Source: CAVWDI01 sp963753725 (GTDB taxonomy: Bacteria; Chloroflexota; Anaerolineae; Anaerolineales; UBA4823). From it: a DNA stretch of 64,000 nt. Every line of letters starts with the position of its first letter. The stretch's first letter is position 1. The stretch lies in the NCBI GenBank assembly GCA_963753725.1, contig CAVWDI010000006.1, positions 1 to 64,000 on the forward strand, given 5' to 3'. Shown piece after piece: positions 53,087 through 62,932 of the stretch. Both the position numbers and the translations under genes were made by a program. The notes under the pieces are model-generated. The model saw nothing but the letters and a program-made list of their open reading frames with translations. It was not told the origin of the DNA and searched no databases.

Positions 53087-53140
53087 GCGCCAGATTCATA
53101 CCGGATTCAACATAATTTAATACCGGTTTTGTTAATTGGA

Positions 53141-54433
53141 TCAGGGGGCTGCCAGGTCTTCTATCGCGCTTTGTAAGCGGATATTTCCGTCTGGATTACC
53201 CAGCAGCGGCTCTCCTGAATTTTGTATTGCTGGCAGGATGTAGGATTCCGTCAGCTGTTGGGGGAGATAAAAATCCTGGTCCTCCAGATTGCTTGTAAAA
53301 ACGACTACCATATCTTCCTCAGGTCGCACGATCAGGTACTGCCCGCTGTATCCAAGACCCATGTACATCTCGGATGAGGCGATCCACCAGGAATAGCCAT
53401 AACCCTCTTGCAGAGTCCCGGCCGCATGTGTTTGGGTCGAGATTTGAACCCAGTCCGGGGTGACCAACTGCTCTGAACCCCACTTTCCTTCATTTAAGTA
53501 TAGGTGTCCGATCCTGGCGATATCCACAGGCTGCATAAACAGTCCGCTCCAGCCGGTCGTGACGCCGTTGGGAAATTCATCCCAATCAAATTCATCGATA
53601 CCCAATGGATCGAACAGGACCTGGCGGGCATATTCAGCCGCGGTTACCCCAACCGCTTCCTGAAGCGCCGCCGAGAGCAGCAGAGAGGCGCCGTTGCAGT
53701 ATTCGAATTTTTCGCCCGGTTGGGCTTCCATTGGGAGATCGAGCACAAACTGGACCCAGTCATCGCTGTAAGACATTTCTCTCAATCCCAAATTGCCATA
53801 AAGATATGAGTCGCGGCATTCTAAACCTGTCGTCATCGTGATCAGGTGTTCAAGCGTCATGGCAGCTTTTCGTTCATCCAGGTTCTTCACGGTACGCTCG
53901 GGGAAGAAAACTAAAACGGGCGCGTTGAGATTTTCGATGTATCCTTGGTCGATCGCTATTCCAACCAATACTGAAATCACACTTTTGGTGATCGAAAAAA
54001 GGTTGTGTTCAACGTCTTTATCGAATGGGTAGTTGTATACTTCCAGTATCTGCACCCCGTCACGGATAACCAGCACGCTGTCGATTTTATGCCCCTCGCG
54101 CTTGATCGTTTCTAACATTTCAGCCAGCTTTTCTGAATCCATGCCTAATTCTTCGGGATTGGATTGGGGCCAGGATGTTGATAATTCTGTAAAAGCAGGA
54201 GTTTGGTTGATCGCTTTTGGGGGAGTGGATTGGGAGGAGGCAGGCGTTTCTGAAACAGGAGCTGTTTGGATTACTGCGTCAGCAAGCCTTGATAGAGATA
54301 TGGAAGTTGGAGGACCTGAAAATGGGGATGGTTGGATTGCTGACACAGAACAACCACAAAGATATAAAAATATAAAAGATAAAAAGAATATCTTGAAAAA
54401 GGTTGGTTCAATTTTTATATGCAGGTATGACAT
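53141..54433 (-). CDS. Serine hydrolase, class-C beta-lactamase-like lipoprotein
   Basis: Preferred start MSYLHIKIEP at 54433, giving a signal that ends LYLCGC (lipidated Cys); ATG 54466 is an alternative. After a Ser/Pro/Thr linker (~35-80), the hydrolase domain shows the nucleophile in FSITKSV (SxxK), the Tyr of YCNG (YxN), and LGYSGQYLIV in the place of the KTG motif. Such proteins act as esterases or DD-peptidase relatives. Confidence 0.87.
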   Translation of the reverse strand: MSYLHIKIEPTFFKIFFLSFIFLYLCGCSVSAIQPSPFSGPPTSISLSRLADAVIQTAPVSETPASSQSTPPKAINQTPAFTELSTSWPQSNPEELGMDSEKLAEMLETIKREGHKIDSVLVIRDGVQILEVYNYPFDKDVEHNLFSITKSVISVLVGIAIDQGYIENLNAPVLVFFPERTVKNLDERKAAMTLEHLITMTTGLECRDSYLYGNLGLREMSYSDDWVQFVLDLPMEAQPGEKFEYCNGASLLLSAALQEAVGVTAAEYARQVLFDPLGIDEFDWDEFPNGVTTGWSGLFMQPVDIARIGHLYLNEGKWGSEQLVTPDWVQISTQTHAAGTLQEGYGYSWWIASSEMYMGLGYSGQYLIVRPEEDMVVVFTSNLEDQDFYLPQQLTESYILPAIQNSGEPLLGNPDGNIRLQSAIEDLAAP

Positions 54434-54613
54434 AGATGCTGGGAGTAGGGGATGGGGGAAATTCAAGGGTTAGGGATAAGGGATCGTTGTGTTGTCCTGA
54501 TATATGTTTACAGCAGCTATTTTGGATTTGTATATGTTTAATATACTTTCGTATAGCGGGTCAGGTTTAATGTACACTTTTGATCGTGCGGCGGAATTTT
54601 CAAGTAAAATTGT

Positions 54614-55239
54614 GTGGTTATGTGGTCTTCTTTTACGGCGGGCGCTATCGCTGGTTACGGCATCGCCATCCCGGTCGGCGCCATATCCATCCTGATCGTT
54701 AATACCTCCCTGCGCTGCGGTTTCGGGGTGGGATTTATGGCCGGCGCGGCGCGGCTACGGTTGATTTACTTTACGCCAGTCTGGCAATGCTGGCCGGATC
54801 TGCGCTTGTGGTCGTGTTGGAGCCGGTTGCGTTTGAACTTCGGTTATTAAGTGGTCTGCTGCTGATCGGCCTGGCAGTATTTGGCTTATGGCGGGGGCTG
54901 AAACCTCCCAAAGCCGGCTCAGAGGTTATCGGGGGATGCGAACCTTTACGGACTTACTGGCAGTTTGCGTTAATTACTTTGATCAATCCCATGACGGTCG
55001 TTTACTTCACCGCCCTGATTTTAGGTATGGACCCCACCCAGCAGTTGACGCGGGCAGATCAGCTGTTGTTTGTGGTCGGTGCAGCGCTGGCTTCGCTCTC
55101 GTGGCAGACATTGATTGCCGCGTTGGGTGGTTTTGGTAAGCAGCACCTTTCAGAGCGGTTTCAGCGCCTGGCGGTGATTATCGGGAATGTGATTATCCTT
55201 GTTTTGGGCATTAATATTCTGATTAACGCGTTGCAATAA
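54614..55239 (+). pseudogene. LysE-type amino acid exporter, frameshifted
   Basis: The N-terminus is GAIAGYGIAIPVGAISILIV, NTSLRCGFGVGFMAGAA, then a one-base shift near 54745 leads into AMLAGSALVVVLEPVAFELR, LLSGLLLIGLAVFGLWRGLK ... TLINPMTVVYFTALILGM ... VGAALASLSWQTLIAALGGF. This matches the LysE/RhtB fold (five to six helices). The second ORF from 54787 alone lacks the first helices. This is the only clearly broken gene in the 44.8-64 kb part. Confidence 0.8.
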
Positions 55240-55568
55240 GATTTCACGCACTCGTGATGAATTTGACGACGTAATCATTCCGGTTCTCAAGGCAGTACGT
55301 GATCGGGAGCTGGCTAATTAGAGGCTCGATACACTATTGCGAAGTACGCGGGCTTTCTGTAGCAACTTATCCAACGCTGAGTAAAACAAGCTAGCAACTT
55401 GTATATCAAAAAGTAAAACAAATTGCCTCATAGAGACGCTGCGCGGGTAATTTTTTCAACATTGAAAATTAGATTTATATTGTAAAATTGTATTTGCCTT
55501 GAGGACGAACAATTTGTATAATATTCAAGAGCGTTAATTATATTCATGTATGGGTGGGAGGTGCAGGG
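55240..55568. other. Intergenic, 329 bp, no gene seen
   Basis: AT-rich upstream region of the second repeat protein. No open frame or RNA gene was recognised. Confidence 0.45.
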
Positions 55569-56954
55569 ATGTGTCTTAAACGAATTCTTAGCTATTTTTT
55601 TCTTTTCGTATTTCTTTTTCTATCCTTTGGTTTTACCATCGGACCAGGAATGCCGGATGCCCCGGGAGGTACAAACCAGCGCATTGATCCTCCCATCAAT
55701 TCGATTGCTTGGCAGGGTCAAAATTTTGAGAATGCGGCCGTGGCTTATTCCTCCAAGCAAGACCAATTCCTGGTGGTGTTTGAAAGCGATGAAGGAAATG
55801 GGGATATTAACGGACGCTTCGTGGATGGAGCATCCGGGAATTTATTAGGACCGTATCCATTTAATATCGCGTCCTCGCTTACCCAGACGGCAGGTAATCC
55901 GGATGTCGCCTATGACCCGGATGAAGACCGCTTTCTGGTGGTGTATGATGAAGGCATAACAGGCAACCGGCATGTTTGGGGAAGGTTAGTGCATGGAAGT
56001 TATCAGAGTAGCGGCGATCAATTGGCATCAAATAAATTGAGCGGCATCTCCACAACTGAGGAGGATGAATTCGATCCAGCGGTCGCTTATAACCGGCATG
56101 ACTCACAGTACCTGGTTGTATTCAATGCAAGTAAAAATGCAGTATATGCTCAAAGATTGAATTCAGACAGAGAAAAAGCGCTTTTAACCGGCGAGATATT
56201 TCAAATTTACCATGGTGGATCTTCACCTGTAAGTACACCAGATGTTAGTTGGAGCGATAATAAAACTGAGAGATACTTGGTGGTTGTCTCGTCTTATAAT
56301 GCCGCAGATAGTATAAATACGCTCAGAGCAGCTTATGTATATGATACGGAACAGGAAGGAATCCAGAAGGAGTATAGTTCGTGCCGAATTGCACCTAGCT
56401 TTTTAGGGACTTATCCTTTAACCAACAATACCACCAATCCAAAGGCAGCATTTGATCCCCTATATAATATTTTTACTGTTGTTTTTGAGCATGCTGAAGG
56501 CCTGCATAAAAAATCCATATATAGCCAGGCTTTGGCACCTAAAAATACCCCGACATGTTCTGGAATTTACAAAAGCGAAAGAGCTTTCCCGATTGAAACA
56601 AGATTTGATGATGAAAATAAGTCTCACATTCATCCTCATATAGCCTATTCAGGTATCGGTAATTTTATGTATGTCACCTATGTGACATTGGATCCAATTG
56701 CTATGCCGGTGAATGACCCAAGGATTTATTTTCGCACTGTGTATGGCGAGGGCGAAGATTGCATGGTTACTTCGCGTTTAGAAGTACACGCAGGCACGCT
56801 GGAAGAACGAGTGCTCCATCCGGCAGCAGCCGCTGGTGTAAACGGAAAGGCTCTCGTGGTCTGGCAGCAGGATGATATCGCCAGCGGGTGGGATATATTG
56901 GGCAGGTTTATATTTCCTTATTGGATATGGCTGCCGGTTGTCATGGCAGACTGA
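55569..56954 (+). CDS. Second exported repeat (probable beta-propeller) protein
   Basis: Start ATG 55569 (MCLKRILSYFFLFVFLFLSF) with GGAGG upstream; a start at 55554 is also possible. It has a signal peptide, then about seven repeats with the core AYxPxxDxFLVV(F/Y)E: e.g. VAYSSKQDQFLVVFESD, VAYDPDEDRFLVVYDEG, VAYNRHDSQYLVVFNAS. Ends in the hydrophobic tail FPYWIWLPVVMAD. Related in layout to 46868-48472 but diverged in the repeat linkers (no MGPDG). Function unknown. Confidence 0.68.
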   Translation: MCLKRILSYFFLFVFLFLSFGFTIGPGMPDAPGGTNQRIDPPINSIAWQGQNFENAAVAYSSKQDQFLVVFESDEGNGDINGRFVDGASGNLLGPYPFNIASSLTQTAGNPDVAYDPDEDRFLVVYDEGITGNRHVWGRLVHGSYQSSGDQLASNKLSGISTTEEDEFDPAVAYNRHDSQYLVVFNASKNAVYAQRLNSDREKALLTGEIFQIYHGGSSPVSTPDVSWSDNKTERYLVVVSSYNAADSINTLRAAYVYDTEQEGIQKEYSSCRIAPSFLGTYPLTNNTTNPKAAFDPLYNIFTVVFEHAEGLHKKSIYSQALAPKNTPTCSGIYKSERAFPIETRFDDENKSHIHPHIAYSGIGNFMYVTYVTLDPIAMPVNDPRIYFRTVYGEGEDCMVTSRLEVHAGTLEERVLHPAAAAGVNGKALVVWQQDDIASGWDILGRFIFPYWIWLPVVMAD

Positions 56955-57293
56955 AGTCTACCCAAAAGGGCTTTCGGCCGAGTACTGATCCTTCGTTCAC
57001 TCAGGATAAACCTGCGCCGGTACAGTCGTTCCTGTACGTTTGTGACGACATTTCACATCAACCCCCCGCGGAGTGATTTTATATTGGAAAAAAGCTCGCA
57101 CGATATTAACAAAAGGATTTGAGTTTAAGGGGAACGCAACCCGCGGGGGGGCATCCACCGGAGCTTTTTGGAGATCTGAATAATCGGAATCCAGCACCAC
57201 TAATTCGCGAGCCCAGCGCCACCCGTTCACGATTCCTGGCACCACATGTCTGGAACCTCCCGTGGGGTTACGGTGGTGCGATCCAGCCGCATA
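56955..57293. other. Intergenic, 339 bp, with a REP-like module
   Basis: Positions about 56987-57008 hold, on the minus strand, TTTATCCTGAGTGAACGAAGGATC, a member of the same REP-like family found near the recombinase tails (CCTGA...GAAGGAyCT). No gene is supported. Confidence 0.45.
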
Positions 57294-58196
57294 TCACTCC
57301 AATCCAAGTTTTTTAACCAGATCGTCCACCAGATCATCTTCAGGTTCAAAAGCGACATCCTGGAAGACCTTCCAAACCTCGCGATATTTAACCGTCTCCC
57401 CCGGTTCAAGGGTTACGCGCGGTCCGAGCGTTTCCATTTCTAGCGCGCCGGGATCGCAGTAGAACTGGCTTGAACTTTGGCGATCGTAGTAATACGCCTG
57501 CGGGTCATAATCGGCAAACTTGACGAAGAAGGTATCATCGATGACATATCCGATCCAACCACGCGGGTTGGGCGCTCCGATTTTTAACTTGTCCGCTTTC
57601 ATATTTGCCTGAACGTACAAATAGCGGTCACTGAAGGTAATATGGGGCGAATTGACCGGGGTATACGGCCACAGGTTGACGGTACGGTTGGGCTGGCAGC
57701 CGAATTCTTCGTCGAACTCGGTCTGCTGCGGCATGACAGCAGTCCCACCCGGTCGCATCATCGTGATCACCCAGGGCGCCAGCCGTTGGGGTTCAATTCC
57801 CAGGTTTAGGATTTCGTGATCGAGCACAACATACAACTTCTCATCTGGCAGTCTCACAATAATGGATTTACGGAGACTGGAACCATGTTCAGGCTGCTGG
57901 GTTACTTTAAAACCGTTATTAACCTCGCTTAACTCGAGGCGGTCATCGTCCGGCAGGTACGTGCGTGGGGGGTATTCTGGCGCGTACCATAAACGGTGCC
58001 CGCCGCGCAGCGAGTACATGCCGCTGCCCGGGCATTCGATCTGCGCTTCGGGAAGCTCGGCGAACAGGTTAGCGCCTCCTTCGGGCGCCAGTGCGATCAC
58101 ACGCGGCCCAAAATCCAGCGTAATCCATACAGAAAGCGATCCGTTCTTGAGTCGCATGCAGTTGTAATCGTTGAAAATTTCTTGTTTGTACTCCAT
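57294..58196 (-). CDS. Galactose-mutarotase-fold protein (DUF4380-like)
   Basis: The 300-residue protein has long beta-strands typical of the mutarotase fold: LKNGSLSVWITLDFGPRVIA then LAPEGGANLF, LRGGHRLWYAPEYPPRTYLP, ILNLGIEPQRLAPWVITMMR, FVKFADYDPQAYYYDRQSSS and LGPRVTLEPGETVKYREVWK. DUF4380-type proteins share this. Likely acts on sugars, consistent with the neighbouring binding protein and isomerase. ATG 58196; AGGAGAATAT upstream. Confidence 0.72.
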   Translation of the reverse strand: MEYKQEIFNDYNCMRLKNGSLSVWITLDFGPRVIALAPEGGANLFAELPEAQIECPGSGMYSLRGGHRLWYAPEYPPRTYLPDDDRLELSEVNNGFKVTQQPEHGSSLRKSIIVRLPDEKLYVVLDHEILNLGIEPQRLAPWVITMMRPGGTAVMPQQTEFDEEFGCQPNRTVNLWPYTPVNSPHITFSDRYLYVQANMKADKLKIGAPNPRGWIGYVIDDTFFVKFADYDPQAYYYDRQSSSQFYCDPGALEMETLGPRVTLEPGETVKYREVWKVFQDVAFEPEDDLVDDLVKKLGLE

Positions 58197-58566
58197 TTAT
58201 ATTCTCCTGAAATTTAACGGGTTGGTTATTTCGTATGAATATTCCAGAATAATTTAATCCGGATTCAACACTTGAAGTATAGGGATGGACTTCGCCAGCG
58301 TCAAGTAGTAATTCCTGAAATTTTTAATTCTCCCCAGTATATAACCTGCAAATTCAGGTTGGTCCAGCAAAAAGAATAATATGTATTTTCACTGTAATAA
58401 TCGCGGCTGCGGGCTGTTGAGGAAATTGAACCAATGCTGGGGGATACCACAGTCTAACAAAATTTGGAATTTATATACTTAAATCACTGGAAATATTTGT
58501 TGATTGTAGGGTATGATTGGCGCGAGTTCTTATAAAAATTTCAGTAAGAAAATCCATAAATGAAAA
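58197..58566. other. Intergenic, 370 bp, divergent promoter region
   Basis: No gene seen. Contains the upstream regions of the minus-strand mutarotase-like gene and the plus-strand binding protein. Confidence 0.45.
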
Positions 58567-59856
58567 ATGAAATCAGATAATCTCAGGAGATTATTGGCGG
58601 TAACCTTGTTTACCGGTATCCTTCTGGCTGCTTGCCAGCCGGATTTAAGTACAACCAGGCCGGCTGGAGGTAGTTCACCTATCGAGGAAACGATATCCAT
58701 TGATGCTGTTCCTGTGGAAGAAGAGCCCACACAGGTAACCCAGACGGTTGATGATGGCATGGATGTGGTCATTACACCACTCCCGCTCACTTTTTCAAGT
58801 GAAGAAATGCGCTACCAATACGAGTTGATAACTGATGAGCCCATTAATCCAAATGCGCCGCTTTGGGAGCAGATGTTTGATCCTGAGGGTAATGGTTATG
58901 TCGATACCTCCGGTTTTAAGGTGAAACCTCCCTGGCATTTCTGTTTCTCAAACGCATCGCTGGCCTCCAGCTGGCGGGTGGTTGGGAATGCAGCCATGCA
59001 GTATGAGGTCTCGCAGCATCCAGAGATCGGTGAATTCACATTTGCTGATGCTCAAGATGATCCGGAAAAGCAGATATCCGATATCGAGGATATGCTTGCC
59101 AGGGATTGTGATGTGTTGATCATCTCGGCTGTAAACCCTGGTGACCTTGTCCCGGCATTGGAGAAGGCTGCCGCAGCCGGAGTTCCGGTAGTTGTATTTG
59201 ACAGGGGCGTCAATACGGAAGCGTTCACCACTTTCATCCACCCCATCGGCGGATTCGCTTATGGATATACCAGCATGCAGTGGTTGGCGGAAGCTATGGG
59301 AGGAGAGGGAAACCTGCTTGCTTTCAGAATTCATCCGGATTTTGGTGAGCTCGAACGACGCTGGTTAGCCGCTTCAGATGTGATGGGTAGTTATCCAAAC
59401 ATAGATGTCGTTGGGATGGAATTTACCGGAGCAGATTCCGGCCAAACCAGGCAGATCACCCTGGACTATCTGGATCGTTTCAGCGGCGAAATTGATGGCG
59501 TTTGGACGGACTACGGCGGGATCAGCGAAGGCGCGTACGAAGCATTCCTCGAATACAACACTGAAATTCCCCCCATCACCGGGGAAGACTACAATGGCTG
59601 GCTCAAGGTTTGGGATAATGAAAGTCTTGAAAGCATCGCCCCCAGTTACCCGGCCTACCAATGGCGCACACCCATTATTGCCGCGGTTATGATCCTCAGC
59701 GGTGAACAGGTGCCCAAGGAATGGATCCTCCCGCAGCCCAGCATCACACCGGATAATCTAGCGGAATATGTGCGCCACGACCTGCCTGATGGACACTATG
59801 CCATGAGCGGATTGCCCGCCGATATTTCAACCAGGCTTTGGGCAGGGGAGTATTAA
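58567..59856 (+). CDS. Sugar-binding lipoprotein (Peripla_BP_4/RbsB-like)
   Basis: Lipoprotein signal with C23 in ILLAACQ. A Ser/Thr/Pro-rich linker precedes a periplasmic-binding fold: PPWHFCFSNASLASSWRVVG, DPEKQISDIEDMLARDCDVL then IISAVNPGDLVPALEKAAAA, GVPVVVFDRGVNTEAFTTFI, GGEGNLLAFR, FSGEIDGVWTDYGGISEGAY. This is the type that delivers ribose-, inositol- or similar sugars to ABC importers. No ATPase or permease gene lies next to it; an MFS transporter follows instead. ATG 58567 lacks a strong ribosome site. Confidence 0.85.
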   Translation: MKSDNLRRLLAVTLFTGILLAACQPDLSTTRPAGGSSPIEETISIDAVPVEEEPTQVTQTVDDGMDVVITPLPLTFSSEEMRYQYELITDEPINPNAPLWEQMFDPEGNGYVDTSGFKVKPPWHFCFSNASLASSWRVVGNAAMQYEVSQHPEIGEFTFADAQDDPEKQISDIEDMLARDCDVLIISAVNPGDLVPALEKAAAAGVPVVVFDRGVNTEAFTTFIHPIGGFAYGYTSMQWLAEAMGGEGNLLAFRIHPDFGELERRWLAASDVMGSYPNIDVVGMEFTGADSGQTRQITLDYLDRFSGEIDGVWTDYGGISEGAYEAFLEYNTEIPPITGEDYNGWLKVWDNESLESIAPSYPAYQWRTPIIAAVMILSGEQVPKEWILPQPSITPDNLAEYVRHDLPDGHYAMSGLPADISTRLWAGEY

Positions 59857-59960
59857 TCTAGTAAATAATCTACGGAATGACTTTCGCTGGAATTGGGTGG
59901 TCTGATCGTATGTTCTGAATCAACTAACGACAAATAAGAAAAGTATCGTATCTACACAAC

Positions 59961-61175
59961 ATGGAAAATAATCGCGCGCAAGCTGAGAACAAGGGAATAT
60001 CCGGGATAAAAGGGAGAGAGCTGCTGATGCTGGCGGTGTCATTCCTGAGTTTTATCGCGCTGGGGTTGCACGAAGGTTCTCTGGGCGTCGCCTGGCCGTC
60101 CATACGCGATAATTTCAACGTGCCGCTCGATTATTTGGGGATGATCCTGGTAGCTCTCACGGCAGGGGTGCTGGTATCCAGTTTCAACAGCGGCTGGTTT
60201 GTTTCGCGCTTTAATTTTGGCAGCTTGCTTGTGGCAGCCAATATCATCCGTGCCGCCGGGCTTCTTGGTTATGTTTTGGCTCCAAATTGGTGGCTGGTGG
60301 TGGCTTCAGCTTTCCTGGTAGGTTTGGGCGCCGGGATAATTGACAGTGGGATGAATACATACGTAGCGGCTCGTTACGGTGCGGGTCCTTTGAATTGGCT
60401 GCACGCTTTTTTTGGCGTCGGCGCCATGATATCGCCCCTGATAATGACTGCTTTTATTACCAACGATATTGATTGGCGCTGGGGTTTTGTTATTATCGTG
60501 CTGCTGCAGTTGTGCCTGGCGCTGTATTTTGCGCTTAACCGCAAATCCTGGTCCAGTGATTTACTTTATGATGATGCAAAAAACGGCGCCCAGGAGCGTG
60601 CCCGCAGTACCGCTACACTGAGCATGCTGGCCGTGTGGCTGGGGATAATTGTGTTCTTCTTTTCAACCGGAGTGGAAATTTCGGTTGGACAGTGGTCTTT
60701 TACGCTTTTTAGCGAATTCCGTGAAGTTGGTGTAGCGCGTGCTGGATTGTGGGTGAGTATTTTTTGGGGTTCGCTTACATTTGGCAGAATATTGTTCGGT
60801 TTCATCACGGACCGCATTGGCGCAACCCGCCTCTTACGCCTGGGAATGAGCGGCATGCTGCTCGGTTTAGTGCTGTACTGGTTAAATCCAATTAACCAGG
60901 TAGGTTTCTTTGGATTAGCTTTGATCGGTTTCTGTGTGGCGCCTGTATTTCCGGTGATGATCGGTTTATCTCCGGCGCGCTTCGGAGCGAAAAATGCACC
61001 CAATGCGATCGGATTTCAAGTGGCCTCCGCCTATCTGGGCGGCTCGCTGATACCTGCTTTTGTCGGCGTAGCGGCTGATTCTTTTGGCCTGGAAGTTATC
61101 GGACCGATGTTGTTCACTGCCGGTGTGATTATGATTATCGTGCACGAACTGCTGGTGCGAAGAGCTGGTCTGTGA
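59961..61175 (+). CDS. MFS transporter (FucP/YbjJ-like)
   Basis: The 404 residues contain 12 helices with the MFS central loop near ~200-220. Recognised segments: LGLHEGSLGVAWPSIRDNFN, GSLLVAANIIRAAGLLGYVL, GLGAGIIDSGMNTYVAARYG (the GlyxGxxD motif of the fucose/glucose group), SVGQWSFTLFSEF, GFITDRIGATRLLRLGMSGM. It lies between a sugar-binding protein and an isomerase and probably imports or exports a sugar. Confidence 0.85.
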   Translation: MENNRAQAENKGISGIKGRELLMLAVSFLSFIALGLHEGSLGVAWPSIRDNFNVPLDYLGMILVALTAGVLVSSFNSGWFVSRFNFGSLLVAANIIRAAGLLGYVLAPNWWLVVASAFLVGLGAGIIDSGMNTYVAARYGAGPLNWLHAFFGVGAMISPLIMTAFITNDIDWRWGFVIIVLLQLCLALYFALNRKSWSSDLLYDDAKNGAQERARSTATLSMLAVWLGIIVFFFSTGVEISVGQWSFTLFSEFREVGVARAGLWVSIFWGSLTFGRILFGFITDRIGATRLLRLGMSGMLLGLVLYWLNPINQVGFFGLALIGFCVAPVFPVMIGLSPARFGAKNAPNAIGFQVASAYLGGSLIPAFVGVAADSFGLEVIGPMLFTAGVIMIIVHELLVRRAGL

Positions 61176-61287
61176 TATGGGTCTGGGATAACTTAAATCA
61201 ATTAAAACAGGATATTGTTATCCTCCAAGTTTATGCCTATAATATCGGAAAATATAAAATAATCGAATTCAATTTAAGGAGAGTTTC

Positions 61288-62607
61288 ATGAAAGCAAGCC
61301 TAGTTCCGCTTTTCTTCCCCAATAGAGATGAAGATTTTGATAAACAATTGAATATTCTGGTGGACATGTTGGGTGACCAGGCTGAATTTTTAAATCCCGT
61401 CCCATTGGGTGAGGTCCTTCCACCGGCGGATGCGGTCATATTTCCTCAGATGTTGGGTGACGCCTATCATATGGTGGATGCATTGAAAGCGATCGATTTG
61501 CCAATGCTGGTGATCACGTCAGAATTCGGGACGGTGTTGATGTGGGATTGGGAAATTTGCGCTTATTTACGTTCGGAGGGTATGGACCCGATCACTCCAA
61601 ACAGCCTGGATAAAACAAGGAAGGTTGTGCAAGCGCTTATCGTAAAACGCCAATTAAGGGAATCGAAGTTCCTTGTGTTTCAGGATAATCCCGGAGAGGG
61701 TATGCAGGCGGAAATCTTCAAGCGTTTCTACTGGTGGGAGGATGAGTGTATCCAGCGTATGAAGGATAAGTTCGGATTGACCATCGAGAAGCGCAGTTTC
61801 GAAAAGCTGGCCGCTGACGCGAAAGCGATCCCGGATGACCAGGCTGAAGCGGTCTGGAAAGATTGGGAATCGAAATTAAAGATCGGTGACATTAGCAAAC
61901 GTTCCTTGCTGAGCGCCATTAAGATTTACATGGCGGTGAAAAGTGAGCTGAAAGGAAATGGAAGCATTGCTGCAGTGGGGATGAACTGCCTGAACGAATC
62001 GCGTTATTCGGACACCACACCCTGCTTAGCCTGGAATATGCTTTATGAAGAGGGGAAAATGATCTGGGGATGCGAGGCGGATATCGTCGCCATGCTGACC
62101 AAATATATTCTGAACAAATCATTGGATGTACCCATCATGATGACCAATATTTATCCCTTCTTGATGGGGCAGGCCGCGTTAGCGCATGAGAGGATCCCGG
62201 ATTTTCCGCAGGTTGAAGACCCGGAACACCACATCCTAGTAGCGCACTGCGGTTATTTTGGTGTGGTGCCGCAGTCCTTCGCCACAGACTGGTCGGTTGA
62301 AAAGAAGGTGCTGGCGATTGTGGACGAAAACGCCATTGCCCTGGATGCGCGCATGCCGGAGGGCGGAATGACGCTGGCCAAGCTGTTCCCCACTATGGAA
62401 AAAATGACCGTAGCGGAAGGCGACCTGACCGGGTACGTGCAGTATCCAAGTTCCGATTGTCTGAACGGCGGCATCATCCGCATCTCGGATGGGTATAAAT
62501 TGCTGAATACAGTTTCATCACACCATTACCTGCTGATGACCGGACGCAACCTGGATGATATTGAGGCCATCGCCAAGGTGTTTGATCTTGAAATCGAGGT
62601 AATATAA
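61288..62607 (+). CDS. L-fucose/L-arabinose isomerase-like enzyme
   Basis: The 439-residue protein shows the L-fucose/L-arabinose isomerase family layout: N-terminal SLVPLFFPNRDEDFDKQLNI, a central VITSEFGTVLMWDWEICAYL, NCLNESRYSDTTPCLAWNML (with Cys/Asn near the active site) and C-terminal MTNIYPFLMGQAALAHERIP, HHILVAHCGYFGVVPQSFAT. AAGGAGAG before ATG 61288. Family enzymes interconvert aldoses and ketoses. The substrate is not certain. Confidence 0.78.
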   Translation: MKASLVPLFFPNRDEDFDKQLNILVDMLGDQAEFLNPVPLGEVLPPADAVIFPQMLGDAYHMVDALKAIDLPMLVITSEFGTVLMWDWEICAYLRSEGMDPITPNSLDKTRKVVQALIVKRQLRESKFLVFQDNPGEGMQAEIFKRFYWWEDECIQRMKDKFGLTIEKRSFEKLAADAKAIPDDQAEAVWKDWESKLKIGDISKRSLLSAIKIYMAVKSELKGNGSIAAVGMNCLNESRYSDTTPCLAWNMLYEEGKMIWGCEADIVAMLTKYILNKSLDVPIMMTNIYPFLMGQAALAHERIPDFPQVEDPEHHILVAHCGYFGVVPQSFATDWSVEKKVLAIVDENAIALDARMPEGGMTLAKLFPTMEKMTVAEGDLTGYVQYPSSDCLNGGIIRISDGYKLLNTVSSHHYLLMTGRNLDDIEAIAKVFDLEIEVI

Positions 62608-62650
62608 ATATTTTGAATTTTGTCTATAAGAACATAACAGCGGCTCTCAG

Positions 62651-62712
62651 GATGCCCGGCGCTCCCCGATAAAAACCAATTAAAGAGTATTTATCTCTCA
62701 AGGCCGGGCATC
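62651..62712 (+). terminator. Long-loop hairpin after the isomerase gene
   Basis: GATGCCCGGC (62651-62660) pairs perfectly with GCCGGGCATC (62703-62712), then TTATTATG. The 42-base loop is long for a simple terminator. Confidence 0.55.
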
Positions 62713-62932
62713 TTATTATGTTTACCGCAAGACTATCAACCAGGGAAATACCAGTTTTATGGATGGGTTTAAAGGGTAGGGTTAATTTGTGTGAGCAGTG
62801 CTGGTTTTTTCGTCTATTAAATTAATATCCCTGAATTCCTACATGGGTGTGAACAACCTACAATTTTGTTAGGTCAGCTTGAGGGGGGCGATTTAAGTAT
62901 ATACTCACCACGTTAAGGTGCGAACACTAAAA
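62713..62932. other. Intergenic, no gene seen
   Basis: Part of a 325-bp region between the isomerase and the beta-helix protein, with the upstream sequence of the latter. No strong ribosome binding site is visible before ATG 62933. Confidence 0.4.

Noticed and set aside
56997..57245. 82-residue minus-strand ORF downstream of the second repeat protein
   Set aside because: Starts in a GTG-rich region, overlaps the REP-like module and has no recognisable domain.
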